DNA of 64,000 bases, taken from NCBI GenBank assembly GCA_905221605.1, contig CAJNDS010001380.1:742430-806429 (forward strand), in the 5' to 3' direction. The notes beneath the pieces are model-generated. The model did no database searches and was not told where the DNA came from. It saw nothing but the letters and a program-made list of their open reading frames with translations. Made by a program: the position numbers and the translations under genes. Origin of the DNA: Symbiodinium natans (taxonomy: Eukaryota > Sar > Dinophyceae > Suessiales > Symbiodiniaceae). Position 1 is the first letter of the stretch. Each line of letters starts with the position of its first letter. Below are positions 33,620-43,886 of this stretch, in pieces.

Positions 33620-34595
33620 CCCAACCCCCCCGCTTTTTTTAAGCCGTGCAAGCTTGCTTCAAAGCATATGAAACTTTTTTTGAAACCCATCATGCACGCA
33701 TTGTGTTTGCAAATGAGGGGGGGCTGCGCCCCCCCCAACCCCCCCGCTTTGTTTAAGCCGTGCAAGCTTGCTTCAAAGCATATGAAACTTTTTTTGAAAC
33801 CCATCATGCAAGCATTGTGTTTGCAAATGGGGGGGGCTGCGCCCCCCCCAACCCCCCCGCTTTTTTAAGCCGTGCAAGCTTGCTTCAAAGCATATGAAAC
33901 TTTTTTTGAAACCCATCATGCAAGCATTGTGTTTGCAAATGGGGGGGGGCTGCGCCCCCCCCCCCAACCCCCCCGCTTTTTTTAAGCCGTGCAAGCTTGC
34001 TTCAAAGCATATGAAACTTTTTTTGAAACCCATCATGCACGCATTGTGTTTGCAAATGGGGGGGCTGCGCCCCCCCCAACCCCCCCGCTTTTTTTAAGCC
34101 GTGCAAGCTTGCTTCAAAGCATATGAAACTTTTTTTGAAACCCATCATGCAGGCATTGTGTTTGCAAATGGGGGGGGCTGCGCCCCCCCCAACCCCCCCG
34201 CTTTTTTTAAGCCGTGCAAGCTTGCTTCAAAGCATATGAAACTTTTTTTGAAACCCATCATGCAAGCATTGTGTTTGCAAATGGGGGGGGCTGCGCCCCC
34301 CCCAACCCCCCCGCTTTTTTTAAGCCGTGCAAGCTTGCTTCAAAGCATATGAACTTTTTTTGAAACCCATCATGCAAGCATTGTGTTTGCAAATGGGGGG
34401 GGGCTGCGCCCCCCCCAACCCCCCCGCTTTTTTTAAGCCGTGCAAGCTTGCTTCAAAGCATATGAAACTTTTTTTGAAACCCATCATGCACGCATTGTGT
34501 TTGCAAATGGGGGGGGGGCTGCGCCCCCCCCAACCCCCCCGCTTTTTTAAAGCCGTGCAAGCTTGCTTCAAAGCATATGAAACTTTTTTTGATGC
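33620..34595. repeat. 113-bp satellite, nine units
   Basis: AAGCCGTGCAAGCTTGC recurs at 33641, 33755, 33867, 33984, 34096, 34209, 34322, 34435 and 34550 (112-117 bp steps). Length differences come mainly from G- and C-runs around CTGCGC, which form a G(n)CTGCGCC(n) hairpin in each unit. Confidence 0.93.
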
Positions 34596-34639
34596 ATTTT
34601 ACAATGCATTTTTGCGCATTCGCAACTTCGTCCGTGCTT

Positions 34640-35410
34640 TTTACAGTACGTTTTTGCGCATCTGCAAATGCGTTCGTGCACCCTCTGCGGGGATCGCGGG
34701 TGTCGAGATGCTGTTTACAGTGTGTTTTTGCGCGTTTGCAAATGCGTTCGTGCACCCTGTGCGGGGATCGTGGGTCTCGAGATGCTTTTTACAATGTGTT
34801 TTTTTGCGCATTAACAAATGCGTTCGTGCACCCTCTGCGGGGATCGTGGGTCTCGAGATGCTTTTTACAGTGTGTTTTTACGCATTTGCAAATGCGTTCG
34901 TGCACCCTCTGCGGGGATCGTGCGTGTCGACATGCGTTTTACAGTGTGTTTTTGCTCATTTGCAAATGCGTTCGTGCACCCTCTGCGGGGATCGTGCGTG
35001 TCCAGATGCTTTTTACAGTGTGTTTTTGCGCATTTGCAAATGCGTTCGTGCACCCTCTGCGGGGATCGTGGGTGTCGAGATGCGTTTTACAGTGTGTTTT
35101 TGCGCATTTGCAAATGCGTTCGTGCACCCTTTGCGGGGATCGCGGGTGTCGAGATGCGTTTTACAGTGTGTTTTTGCTCATTTGCAAATGCGTTCGTGCA
35201 CCCTCTGCGGGGATCGTGGGTGTCGACATGCGTTTTACAGTGTGTTTTTGCTCATTTGCAAATGCGTTCGTGCACCCTCTGCGGGGATCGTGGGTGTCGA
35301 CATGCGTTTTACAGTGTGTTTTTGCTCATTTGCAAATGCGTTCGTGCACCCTCTGCGGGGATCGTGGGTGTCGACATGCGTTTTACAGTGTGTTTTGCGC
35401 ATTCGTAACT
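34640..35410. repeat. 74-bp satellite, ten units
   Basis: GCAAATGCGTTCGTGCACCC recurs at 34664, 34738, 34814, 34888, 34962, 35036, 35110, 35184, 35258 and 35332, almost exactly every 74 bp. Since 74 is not a multiple of three, the frame rotates, which explains three overlapping repetitive open frames. The first and last units grade into a GCGCATTCG(C/T)AACTTCG variant. Confidence 0.93.
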
Positions 35411-36205
35411 TCGTTCGCCGAACCCTCTGCCGTGATCGCACGCGTGCATTTTTTGTTAGGTGCTGACCTATTTTTCTGCTCTTTGTGTTCCAAAATGACC
35501 CTTTCTCGTGTTCCGAAATGACTCCCTGCTGTGTTCCAAAATGACTCCCTTCTGTGTTCCAAAATGACCCCTTACCCTCCAAGTGGGGGGGGGGCGGGGG
35601 GAGCCCGAGGTCGAAGTCACAGGGCCCAAGCACCAAAGAATCCCCCCAAATTTAGGCGTTGCCACCCACCTGCGAGGCCCACCTAGGGGTTTAGGGTTTC
35701 GGGTTTAGGGCTTAGGGTTTGGGGTTTAGGGTTTAGGGTTTGGGGTTTAGGCTTTGGGGTTTAGGGCAAACTGTTAAATCGCGAGTGTCCGAAAAATCGC
35801 GAGTGTCCGGCGGCACAAGCCGGAGCAATTCCTAAGCCACCTCGCCCCCACCCAAGAACAGAAGACAAAGCAGTTTAGGGTTTAGGGTTTAGGGTTTGTT
35901 GGCAGCCCTAAACCCTAAAACCTAAACCCCAAACCGGGTGGCAAGAATGCAAAAACCCTGAACCCCAAACCCTCAAACCCTGAACCTACGCCCCAAACCC
36001 TAATCCCCAAACCCCTAAACCCTCCAACCCGTAAACCCGAACCCCCTGAACCCTGAACCTCTAAAACCCTAAGCCCCAAACCCCTAAACCCTGAACCCTA
36101 AACCCCAAACCGCAAGGATGACACGCACAAATCGAGAAGTGTACCAAGGCGAAACCCCAAACCCAAAACCCTTAAGCCCGAAACCCGAAACCCCCCACCC
36201 GCGAG

Positions 36206-39200
36206 GCATTGTCGGATGCTCTGGAGGCCCTCCGAGTGAACGTGGCCCTTTCGTGTCAATAGAGACTGGGGACTCCGGCAAGCTTCCCTTCTAAAGCCAC
36301 CTTTGAACCCAAAATGTCACCCTTGCTGTTTTTGACCTACTCTTGGTTCTAGCTTCCCTACCACCCTACTGCTCTTAACCCGAAGCCGTTTCCTGACAGC
36401 CGAAGCTTGCACATCATCGGCCCTAGTTGAGGGCACCACCGTCTTTGGTGACTCCCACACGGGTTCTGGCACAAGCCCTACTGGATCGGGCTTTGGGGCC
36501 GTGAGGACTCCTCTGTATGCTGAAGTTGCCGCGTTTTTAGGGTCTAGGGTTTAGGGTTTAGGGTTTAGGGCTCAAGGTTTAGGGGCTTACGGCCCGGGGC
36601 CTGACTGGCCTTGGGAGTCCCATGTCCTGAAGCCCTGTGCAAACTGCTCCAAATCCTTGAAAACGTTAGTGTAGGAATGCTTGGAGGTTGACCAGAACTA
36701 TGGGCCGTTTTCTGAAAGATATTCTATGGTAGTCTATTCGCAGAAATTGGCCCGTAATTTGGTTCAACACCTGCTTCCGGCTGGGGCCGGGGGCATCGCA
36801 GAGACCAGGGGCTTGGGTGTTGCCGAGTTCCTCCATTCGCTTCCCCCAGTCGCCCTCCCTGGACGTGAGCAGGGACGGTTGGAAGCCCCTAGGCCCGAGC
36901 TCAAAGCGCGCTTGAAAAGCGGATCTCGAAGAATACCTGGGTTGGATCACCGGGGGCCCTCGACTTGTGTGTTGTAGCTCTACTAAAGCACCTGAAGCAT
37001 GACGTTTAGGGTTTAGGGTACAGGTTTGCTGGTTGGCACACAGCCCCTGGTCTTGTGATACATTTCTCTAATTCGAGTGTGCCCTGCTGTCCTGTTACTG
37101 TGTCTGATTGGGCCACCTAAGGGCCCCTCCCTCCCAATCAAATCCATGTGACCAATGGCCAGTGCCAATTGCACACAGGAGCCTAGAGAAATCCCGACCT
37201 AGCATTGTCCCCTCATGAGCCCTCAAACTACATGAATAATCTTCGAATCACATGGATCACCACATCGTGCCCAGTCTCGCTAATGAACCAGAAAGAAGAG
37301 GCACCTACTTGTTCAGCTTGGCTTTCCTCCACCCAAATCCTAGACCCCCACCCCCTCCTAGACGCCAAAGCATTGCGCATACCTTTGAAGCCACATTGCC
37401 GCGGTTTCCGCGCGCTGGTTAGACCCTGGAGATCGTAACCCGAATGCCTTTCTAACCCTAAACCCTAAACCCTAAACGCTAAACCCTAAACCCTAAACCC
37501 TAAACCCTAAACCCTAAACCGCCTATTTCTGGCACCTTGGATGGGCAGGCGGATGCTCAATCAACCCAGACCCACCGGGAGGAACCCTAAACCCTAAACC
37601 CTAAACCCTAAACCCGAAACCCGAAACCCTAAACCCTAAACCCTAAACCCGAAACCCGAAACCCTAAACCCTAAACCCTAAACCCTAAACCCGAAACCCG
37701 AAACCCTAAACCCTAAACCCTAAACCCTAAAGTAGATCCCTGCACGGGCTCCTAAGAAGGACCCAGGAGTAGTATAGGGCACTACACCCACAAAACCCTT
37801 CAAGCCCTGCAAACCTTACTTCGGGGGCTCTACCCACGAGAGAAAGGGTGAAGGAAAAATCTAGGGGGCTCTACTTTTTAAATGGATTTATATACTAAAC
37901 CCGAAACTCTAAACCCCAGACCCTAAACCCCTAAACCCCTGAAGCCGTCAAGGATCCTCCCAACAGTCCGGGTATACTGTGGCATCCGAGCAGTCGCGTT
38001 TTTTCAGCTACGCACAGCCTGGCTGCGTACGCAGTGAGGAAACCCGGACTTGAGGTAGCCGCTGGGCGGCTTAGGGTTGAGGGTTTAGGGTTTTTGGGTG
38101 CAACACACCTCGGCATGTAGGTTTAGGGTTTTAGGGTTTAGCCTAATTACCTCAAATCGTCCATTGCTATCAGATCCCTGGCCTTTTGTGGGAGGATCGG
38201 GGGGGGAGGTGGAACCCAAAACCCTATTGTAAACCGAGGACTTTGTGGGTGGTTTACGGCTCAGGGTCCTCGGGGGACCGATCCAAGCTGTGCGCGCAAA
38301 GCGCGTTTCGCCATGCATGGCGGCATCTTGGGCAGCGTGAATTCCACGCGCGGTGCCGCACGAATCAAGAACTCTTGAAGCCTTAGCTTGGGTCCCTCCG
38401 GTATAGGACCTCTTTGGGGGTACTTGAGACGCTTTCGCTGGCCTTGCAGAGGGGTATGTGTCAGAGGGTGCACAGGACCAAGCTAGGTACTGTTTTGCAG
38501 ATCCGTGATGCTCGCAGCTTCACTCGGAAAGAGGTGGAAGCCGCCACGGTAGGGCCATTCTAGGTGGCCCATGGTTCCCCGCACTGTCGAGTCTTCCGTG
38601 GGTGGCTCGCGACGTTCAGCAGCTTCGTCCGGCAAATGGTGGAGCTCGCTGGAGACCGCGCTGCCCTGTGTGCAAATTCAGCCTCGGGGCGCAGCCAGAT
38701 GTCTTCCTTGGTGGTGAGGGGTGTCCAGCCGCTCCGTGCCCCTCTAAGGTCACCCCCCAAAAGCGCGAGCTATGGAATGTCTAGAATGATAAGACCCCCA
38801 AATAGTGGGATCCCTTATAAGCAGGACACCTATAAGGTACCCCTTATTTCGGAAAACCCTAAACCCTAAACCCTAAACCCTAAACCCTAAACCCTAAACC
38901 CTAAACCCTAAACCCTAAACCCTAAACCCTAAACCCTAAACCCTAAACCCTAAACCCTAAACCCTAAACCCTAAACCCTAGACCCTAAACCCTAAACCCA
39001 AAACCCCCCAACCCCTAAACCCCCGAGTTGCCTTGTAAAAAACCAGAAGGCCTTAACTCCATGAGAGTTGTGAGTGGGCGGGTTTTGGGGTGGGTAGGTC
39101 AGCAGACGAATGCAAAGCGCGCTTCCGTTTAACACGGCCCTAAAGCCTCCTACACCCTCCCTAAACCCGAAACCCCAAACCCTAAACCCTACACCCTCCT

Positions 39201-42200
39201 AAGCCCTAACTCCTAAACACAGGCTCAAGGCGCTTTGAGGGGCGCGTCGTAAACCTTAAAAACCGTTGTAAGCCCTGAAGCCTACACTTTTTTCAGGCAG
39301 GCGGCAGAATCAGCGAAAAAAGACTTGAAATATAGACGTCTTTCAATCTAAAGCCCTTGGAAGCTCATAGACCCAACGGTCGCCGGAGCGCCTCAACTGT
39401 CAAGTTGAATGGGGCATCCCTTCCCGCGGTGTTTCTGCATCTGGCACGGCGCCTGCGGCAAAAAGACGGCCGACTTCGGGGGTTACGAAGAACCGCTCGG
39501 AAAAGGCGCGGGCGACGGTGGTGATTTGGGACTCCACATTAGGCCTGGGCACCTAGAACAAAAACGCTAAGCCCTAAACCAACAAAGCCCTCGAGCCTAA
39601 ACCGCCCGGCTTCAAGTGCTGGGGTCGTGGCACGCGTACAGGGCTGAGATGAGAGTTTAGGGTTTAGGGTTTAGGGTTTAGGGTTTAGGGTTTAGGGTTT
39701 AGGGTTTAGGGCGATTAAAATCCTCCGTCAGATTCAGGAAAACGTGGGCGATTCCAGCAATACTTAGGCACAGATTTTGATGGCAGAACTGACACCATGA
39801 CTCCTCCAGATTTTGGGCTTACAAGGGGCTTGAGGGCTGGCGCAAGCAGATCGTGTGAGGACGCTTTGGGTGAAGGATTGAGCCCAAAAACATCGGTAAA
39901 ACCAATGTTACCCATAAAATCCATGGTTCTCAAACCATGTGGCTTAGACCACGAAAGGCATGGATGACATTGGTTTTACCGATGTTTTCGGGCCCCATCC
40001 TTCAAAAACATTGGTAAAACCAATGTTATCCGTGAATTGGGTGCTCCCAGCCAGAGGGGGGGGTTCAGGAGGGGTTTTTGAGGGGGTCCCAGGGGTGTCC
40101 CAGCCACAAAAGGGCAGAAGCGCCAAGCGTTTTTTTGGCTCGCGGGCCAAAGGGGGACTCCTGAAGGCTCAAAAAACCCCCCCCAAAACCAAAAAGTCTC
40201 ATTAAGGTTTAGATATTCCTAGGTAGAGAAGGGCGGGGTGATGAGCCGGATTGCCATCGATCTAGCTCGTGATGACCGTCTTGTAGCCCTAGAACGTACA
40301 ACTACGCACGAACTCCTGCGTTTAGGGTTTAGGGTTTAGGACCTGCCAGGATGGGCAATTACACCCTATGATCCCTTAACAAAAGGCCCTTTATAGGGTT
40401 CATGATGGGGGCTTTAAGTCTATAATCCCTGAAAAAGGCCCTTTATAGGGTTCATTATGGGGATTGTAAGTCTATATAATCCCTTAAAAGGCCCTTTATA
40501 GGGTTCATTATGGGGAGTTTAAGGCCCAATAGCCTATCCTGGTGGTAGGAGCCGAGTGCACGTGAACGCCGTCGTCAGCAGCTATGCAGAGCAGGGCAGG
40601 CGGCAGGGTTTAGGGTTTAGGGTTTAGGGTTTAGGATTTAGGGTTGAGGGTTTAGGGTTTAGGGTTTGGGGATTGGGGTTTGGGGTTCGGGGTTTAGGGT
40701 TTAGGGTTTCCCTCGCTACTTCAATCCGCAACCCCACCCTGCAGCCCTACTTGGAGGTTCATGGTACTTATTAACGCAAGCATAGCTGTCCTTATCACCC
40801 AACTATACCCATATCAGGGCACTTCAGGGGCTTATACGTTACAAGCACAGTTATACTTGGTAAATAAGAACCTCCAAGTACCCTTGACCGAAGCAGCGAA
40901 GGCCTGTAGAACCCTAAATTCAGTGCAAACGCCTTCAGCCACATTGGGTTTAGGGTTTGTGCGACCCCGCCATATGTGTGCATGAAAGCTGCACGCCCTG
41001 TCAAGCGAAGCCCATGTAGGGTGCGCAGTATGCTGCACCCCGTCATGACACGAAGAACTAACTAGGAGCCCAGAGCCGCCAAACCCCAAATCTGACCCTA
41101 CACCCTCGTCACCTGGGGCATTGTTGAGGTGGCTCAGGGCCAGCGCGTTGCTGGAAGAGGCCTTTTGGCCCTGAATGGCCCTGTCCCACGTTGTCAAGGG
41201 TTTGGGGCCTCTAGGGGGGTTTCGGGTTTAGGGTTTAGTGCAGCGTCTAGGGTTTACGGTTTAGGATGTTAGGGCTCAGGGTTTGGCTACGAGACCGGCA
41301 CTTGACACTTGACGCTGCAATGTGTTGCCATGGTCTCGAACAGCGACTGCAACAACCTGTGTTCATGTGTTGGGCATGCTTAGGAAAGGCGCCGCGTTCA
41401 AAGTGACACCTGATGCGGAGAGTCACCTCAATGAGTATTCTCCTTCAAGCCACGAATCACCTGAGCACGAGGTATTCACACACTAAACTGCAACACCAAG
41501 AGCGCTGTGGCATTGAAATCAGGTGATCTTGTATATGAGCTTTATGGGATAGCCCCAAGAGGAGTCAAACCACTTAGGCTACAACACATAAGAGCCTTGT
41601 GACATTCACCTACTCCGCCTACCCCCCTTCCAGTTCAACTAATCACAAATTATAATTGAAGCAAGTAGCTGCTTCAACCCTCATCCTGGCGGAAATAAGT
41701 AACTCTCTTCATATAACATAGACTCAAGGTTATCTACTCAATGGGCGATTCTTCTAACGGGGCTGCCCGACGACTTCATTTAAGCATACACTCCTTGTTT
41801 CTATTTGCCCTCTTTGTTCAAGTTGATTTTCTGAATTGCCTTACGTTGTTTCTGAGCATTCGGTTGATTCGGGGTTCGAGGTCAGCGCGCTGTTCTATGG
41901 GGGAGGGGAGGCGGCAGGGAAGCAGAACATATTTCGTGCACGAAATAGTTCTAGGTTGTACATCGACTAGTATGTATGTCCGGGGCTGTCGCAAGGGAAT
42001 GTGTAAACATGTACTGTAGGGGGGGGATAGGCGTCAGCCGACATGAAGAGGAGCGCTTTGGCTTTAAGAGTTATGTTTTTGTTTTGGTGTTGTTGTTGTC
42101 CTGCCTCTTGTTACTATTGCCTTCCCTTTGCTCTTGGTAGCCCAGTGGTACCCTTTACCCTTTTTTTGGGTTTTGGTTTCCCTTTTAAAGTAACCAACCC

Positions 42201-43430
42201 CCAAAAGGGTGCCCTTATTATGACGTAGCTGGGCTACCAAGTGCTGGAGGTGGATCTCGTGGGCTTGAACTCACTGCTCGCTGCCTGCGATGTATCGGCA
42301 GCTTGGGACAAGGCCCGGCAAAGAAAGACCCTAGACCCTAAACCCTAAACCCTAAACCCTAAACCCTAAACCCTAAACCCTTGAACCCTGAACCCTGAAC
42401 CCTAAACCCTAAAGAGGGAACATAGTGTAGGGTCTAGGGTGGGAGGAAAAGGGTTCCTCCAAATCAGCGAGGCGTCAGCAGGCCCCAACTCTTCTGAAAA
42501 AAAAAAGGGAAGCCCACCCACAGTGAAAGCTCCCTCCCCCCCTCCCCGCGCCCCCCACAACCCCCCCCCCCCCCCCCCACCCCACCCCAACCCCCCCCCC
42601 CGGCCCCCAACAACACCAACCCCCCCCCCCCCCCCCCCCAACCAACCAACCACCCCCTCCAACCAACCCCCCCCCCAACCAACCCCCCCCCCCCCCCCCC
42701 CCCCCTCTGAGACTTTCACCTCTTCTGAGAGCCCAGTGGTACCCTTTCCCCTTTTCTTTGCTTCAAGGTTCCCTTGTAAAGTAACCAACCCAGGGTTTAG
42801 GGTTTAGGGTTTAGGTTTAGGGTATCAAAAACAACTTGACGAACCCTTGGATCCTTGAGAGGCCCTGGGCTTTGTTGCAGCCTGGGAAAGCCGCCGGTTG
42901 AGGTGGAGAGCAGGGACTTCTCTGCTTTGTCAGTTAGGGTTTAGGGTTTAGGGTTTAGGGTTTAGGGTTTAGGGTGTAGGGTGTAGGGTGTAGGGTTTAG
43001 GGTTTAAGGTGCTTTGTTAGAAGGGTTTCAAGGGGAAGCCTTTGAGCCTTGTTGGGGCGGGGGGGGGGGGGCCTCCTGTGGGTGCTTTTTTGTTTGCTGT
43101 CGGTTTTGTGACCTTAGAGGCCCTTTGGGTAGAAGTGCTGATCCCGCCAGGGTTCAAAGAGGGTTTCTTGGTACCGAAACCCTGAACCCTAAAGCCGAAA
43201 CCCTAAACCCCAGTTTTTTGCCTGCTTCAGCGAGTGCGAGAGTCGAACCCTAAACCCTAAACCCTAGACCCTAGACCCTAAACCCTAAACCCCAAAACCC
43301 TAAACCCTAAACCCTAAGCCCTAAACCCTAAACCCTGGGATAAGGGCTCCTTGCTTGGGGTGCACCAGGCCTTCGGGTCGTTTGGGGTGCCCGTCGCGGC
43401 AGCAACCCTGGTCGGCGTGTTCCAATCAAA
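36206..43430 (+). CDS. PPR protein gene B, split (partial model)
   Basis: Exons by eye: 36206-36237 (ALSDALEALR), 40549-40602 (SRVHVNAVVSSYAEQGRR), 41129-41159 (WLRASALLEE), 42250 to about 42312 or 42317 (VDLVGLNSLLAACDVSAAWD), and possibly 43345-43430 (GVPVAAATLVGVFQS). The junction of exons 2 and 3 is in phase through GC-AG intron 40603-41128 and restores SSYAEQGRR then WLRASALLEE, a typical PPR motif centre. Intron 36238-40548 would be GA-AG. About eight residues seem missing between the third and fourth exons, so a small exon may be overlooked in 41160-42249. The 43345 exon would use a donor GTTTGGGG that is itself a telomere-like repeat. The retrotransposon follows immediately, so B and C may be one gene. 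Confidence 0.5.
36240..40340. other. Long putative intron, no certain gene
   Basis: By the PPR model this is intron 36238-40548. It holds telomeric tracts, a foldback hairpin at 39872-40003 and scattered short open stretches. One (38578-38690, reading SSGKWWSSLETALPCVQIQ) could be another PPR exon, but I could not place it in phase. Confidence 0.4.
39872..40003. mobile_element. Foldback hairpin with 38-bp arms and a third arm
   Basis: AACATCGGTAAAACCAATGT (about 39888) pairs perfectly with its reverse complement at about 39967-39986. Pairing extends outward through GGGCTC/GGGCCC and GAAGGAT/ATCCTTC. A third copy, AAAACATTGGTAAAACCAATG, follows at about 40005. The shared peptide-like NIGFTDVFG in three frames is a by-product. 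Confidence 0.75.
40380..40535. repeat. 52-55 bp tandem repeat, three units
   Basis: Units share AAAGGCCCTTTATAGGG and TTCATTATGGGG; the AGGCCCTTTATAGGG core is partly palindromic. It lies just left of the PPR exon at 40549. Confidence 0.85.
40748..40880. mobile_element. MITE family B, copy in PPR gene B
   Basis: TACTTGGAGGTTCATGGTAC at the left, GAACCTCCAAGTA at the right. It lies in intron 40603-41128. Further B copies or remnants: 7218-7325 and 55668-55759. Confidence 0.85.
42133..42241. mobile_element. MITE family C, copy abutting a PPR exon
   Basis: CTTGGTAGCCCAG and its exact inverse CTGGGCTACCAAG bound 109 bp with inner GGTACCCTTTACCC and GGGTGCCCTT. It ends eight bases before the exon at 42250, and its terminal CAAG could itself provide the acceptor AG. 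Confidence 0.85.
42515..42712. repeat. C-rich tract with CCAACCAA units
   Basis: Poly-C runs of up to about 20 interrupted by AACCAACC. Pro-rich and Gly-rich frames here are artefacts. Confidence 0.9.
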
Positions 43431-43445
43431 GTTTGGGGTTTAGGG

Positions 43446-43664
43446 TACGGGGGGCAACCGAAGGAGGACAGGGAACAAAACAGTCAACCCCAACAGAAAC
43501 CCTTGATTCCCCTGGAACAACCAACCACAAACCAACCCAAAACCCAGAGTTTTTCTTTTCTTCAGGGCACATGGCCCAAGTTCTTGAGCCAAATAGTAAC
43601 GGGTACGTTGACCCTTTTTTCCTTCAACACCAACTCTTTCCTGAATACAAACTGCAACTCCGCA
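43446..43664 (-). repeat. 3' LTR of the copia element (219 bp)
   Basis: Partner of 55386-55594, with ten extra bases near 43540. The spliced-leader-like stretch is at 43583-43602 (complement). Its outer end abuts a GGGTTTAGGG tract. Confidence 0.93.
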
Positions 43665-43680
43665 CTCCCCCTGTCCTAGG
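43665..43680 (-). other. Polypurine tract of the copia element
   Basis: The coding strand reads CCTAGGACAGGGGGAG immediately before the 3' LTR, the expected place for plus-strand priming. Confidence 0.7.
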
Positions 43681-43886
43681 ATTTCCTAGGACACAAACTG
43701 GAGGTGCAGACTTTTGACCGAAAAATTGTCGCTTTGACAACGGTCATCTTCATGTTTAACGTCCGATGGACGGGCCATAGCCATTAATTTGCACACCATG
43801 GTTTTACGTCTTTCCAGGACGAACCTTCAGCTCATGGGCCGAATCCCTTACCATTGAGGATTTCTTCACCTCACATTTGAAAAAGT

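Larger units (their letters stand above)
32986..35575. mobile_element. Foldback-like composite satellite element, 2.6 kb
   Basis: The left end (32986-33064) has four tandem copies of GGGGTCATTTTGGAAC spaced about 23 bp apart. The right end (about 35485-35575) has four copies of the reverse complement GTTCCAAAATGACCCC and close variants, so the ends are inverted and themselves tandemly repeated, as in foldback transposons. Inside are three different satellites: a 9-bp GGTTTCCTT/GGTTTCCAT array, a 113-bp array and a 74-bp array. CCAAGTGGGG occurs in direct orientation just outside both ends (32965 and 35579). No transposase is seen. The long open frames across the element are satellite artefacts. 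Confidence 0.7.
35685..43440. repeat. Interstitial telomere-like tracts (region 4)
   Basis: TTTAGGG: 35685-35765, 35876-35898, 36538-36570, 39656-39712, 40608-40710, 42793-42820, 42934-43010. CCCTAAA: 35905-36115 (degenerate), 37450-37520, 37585-37733, 38855-39005, 42330-42413, 43184-43336. 37585-37733 has a higher-order pattern of three or four CCCTAAA followed by two CCCGAAA. Confidence 0.92.

Noticed and set aside
34640-35410. CRISPR-like regular array
   Set aside because: The 74-bp units are continuous satellite repeats without distinct spacers, in a eukaryotic context.
33056-35521. Large repetitive open frames (Trp-Phe-Pro, Met-Glu-Thr, Cys-rich)
   Set aside because: They are translations of 9-, 113- and 74-bp satellites; frames persist only because repeats lack stops.
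36560-36580. Spliced-leader relic (GGCTCAAG) near 36569
   Set aside because: Only eight bases match, inside a degenerate TTTAGGG tract; chance is sufficient.
39715-40205. Repeated peptide NIGFTDVFG as a protein motif
   Set aside because: It appears on both strands because it is encoded by the arms of an inverted repeat.
41860-41890. tRNA B-box-like GGGTTCGAGGTC
   Set aside because: No A-box or acceptor stem can be folded around it.
41741-42019. 92-codon frame from ATG 41741
   Set aside because: Hydrophobic but without family resemblance; it lies in a putative PPR intron and could be chance.
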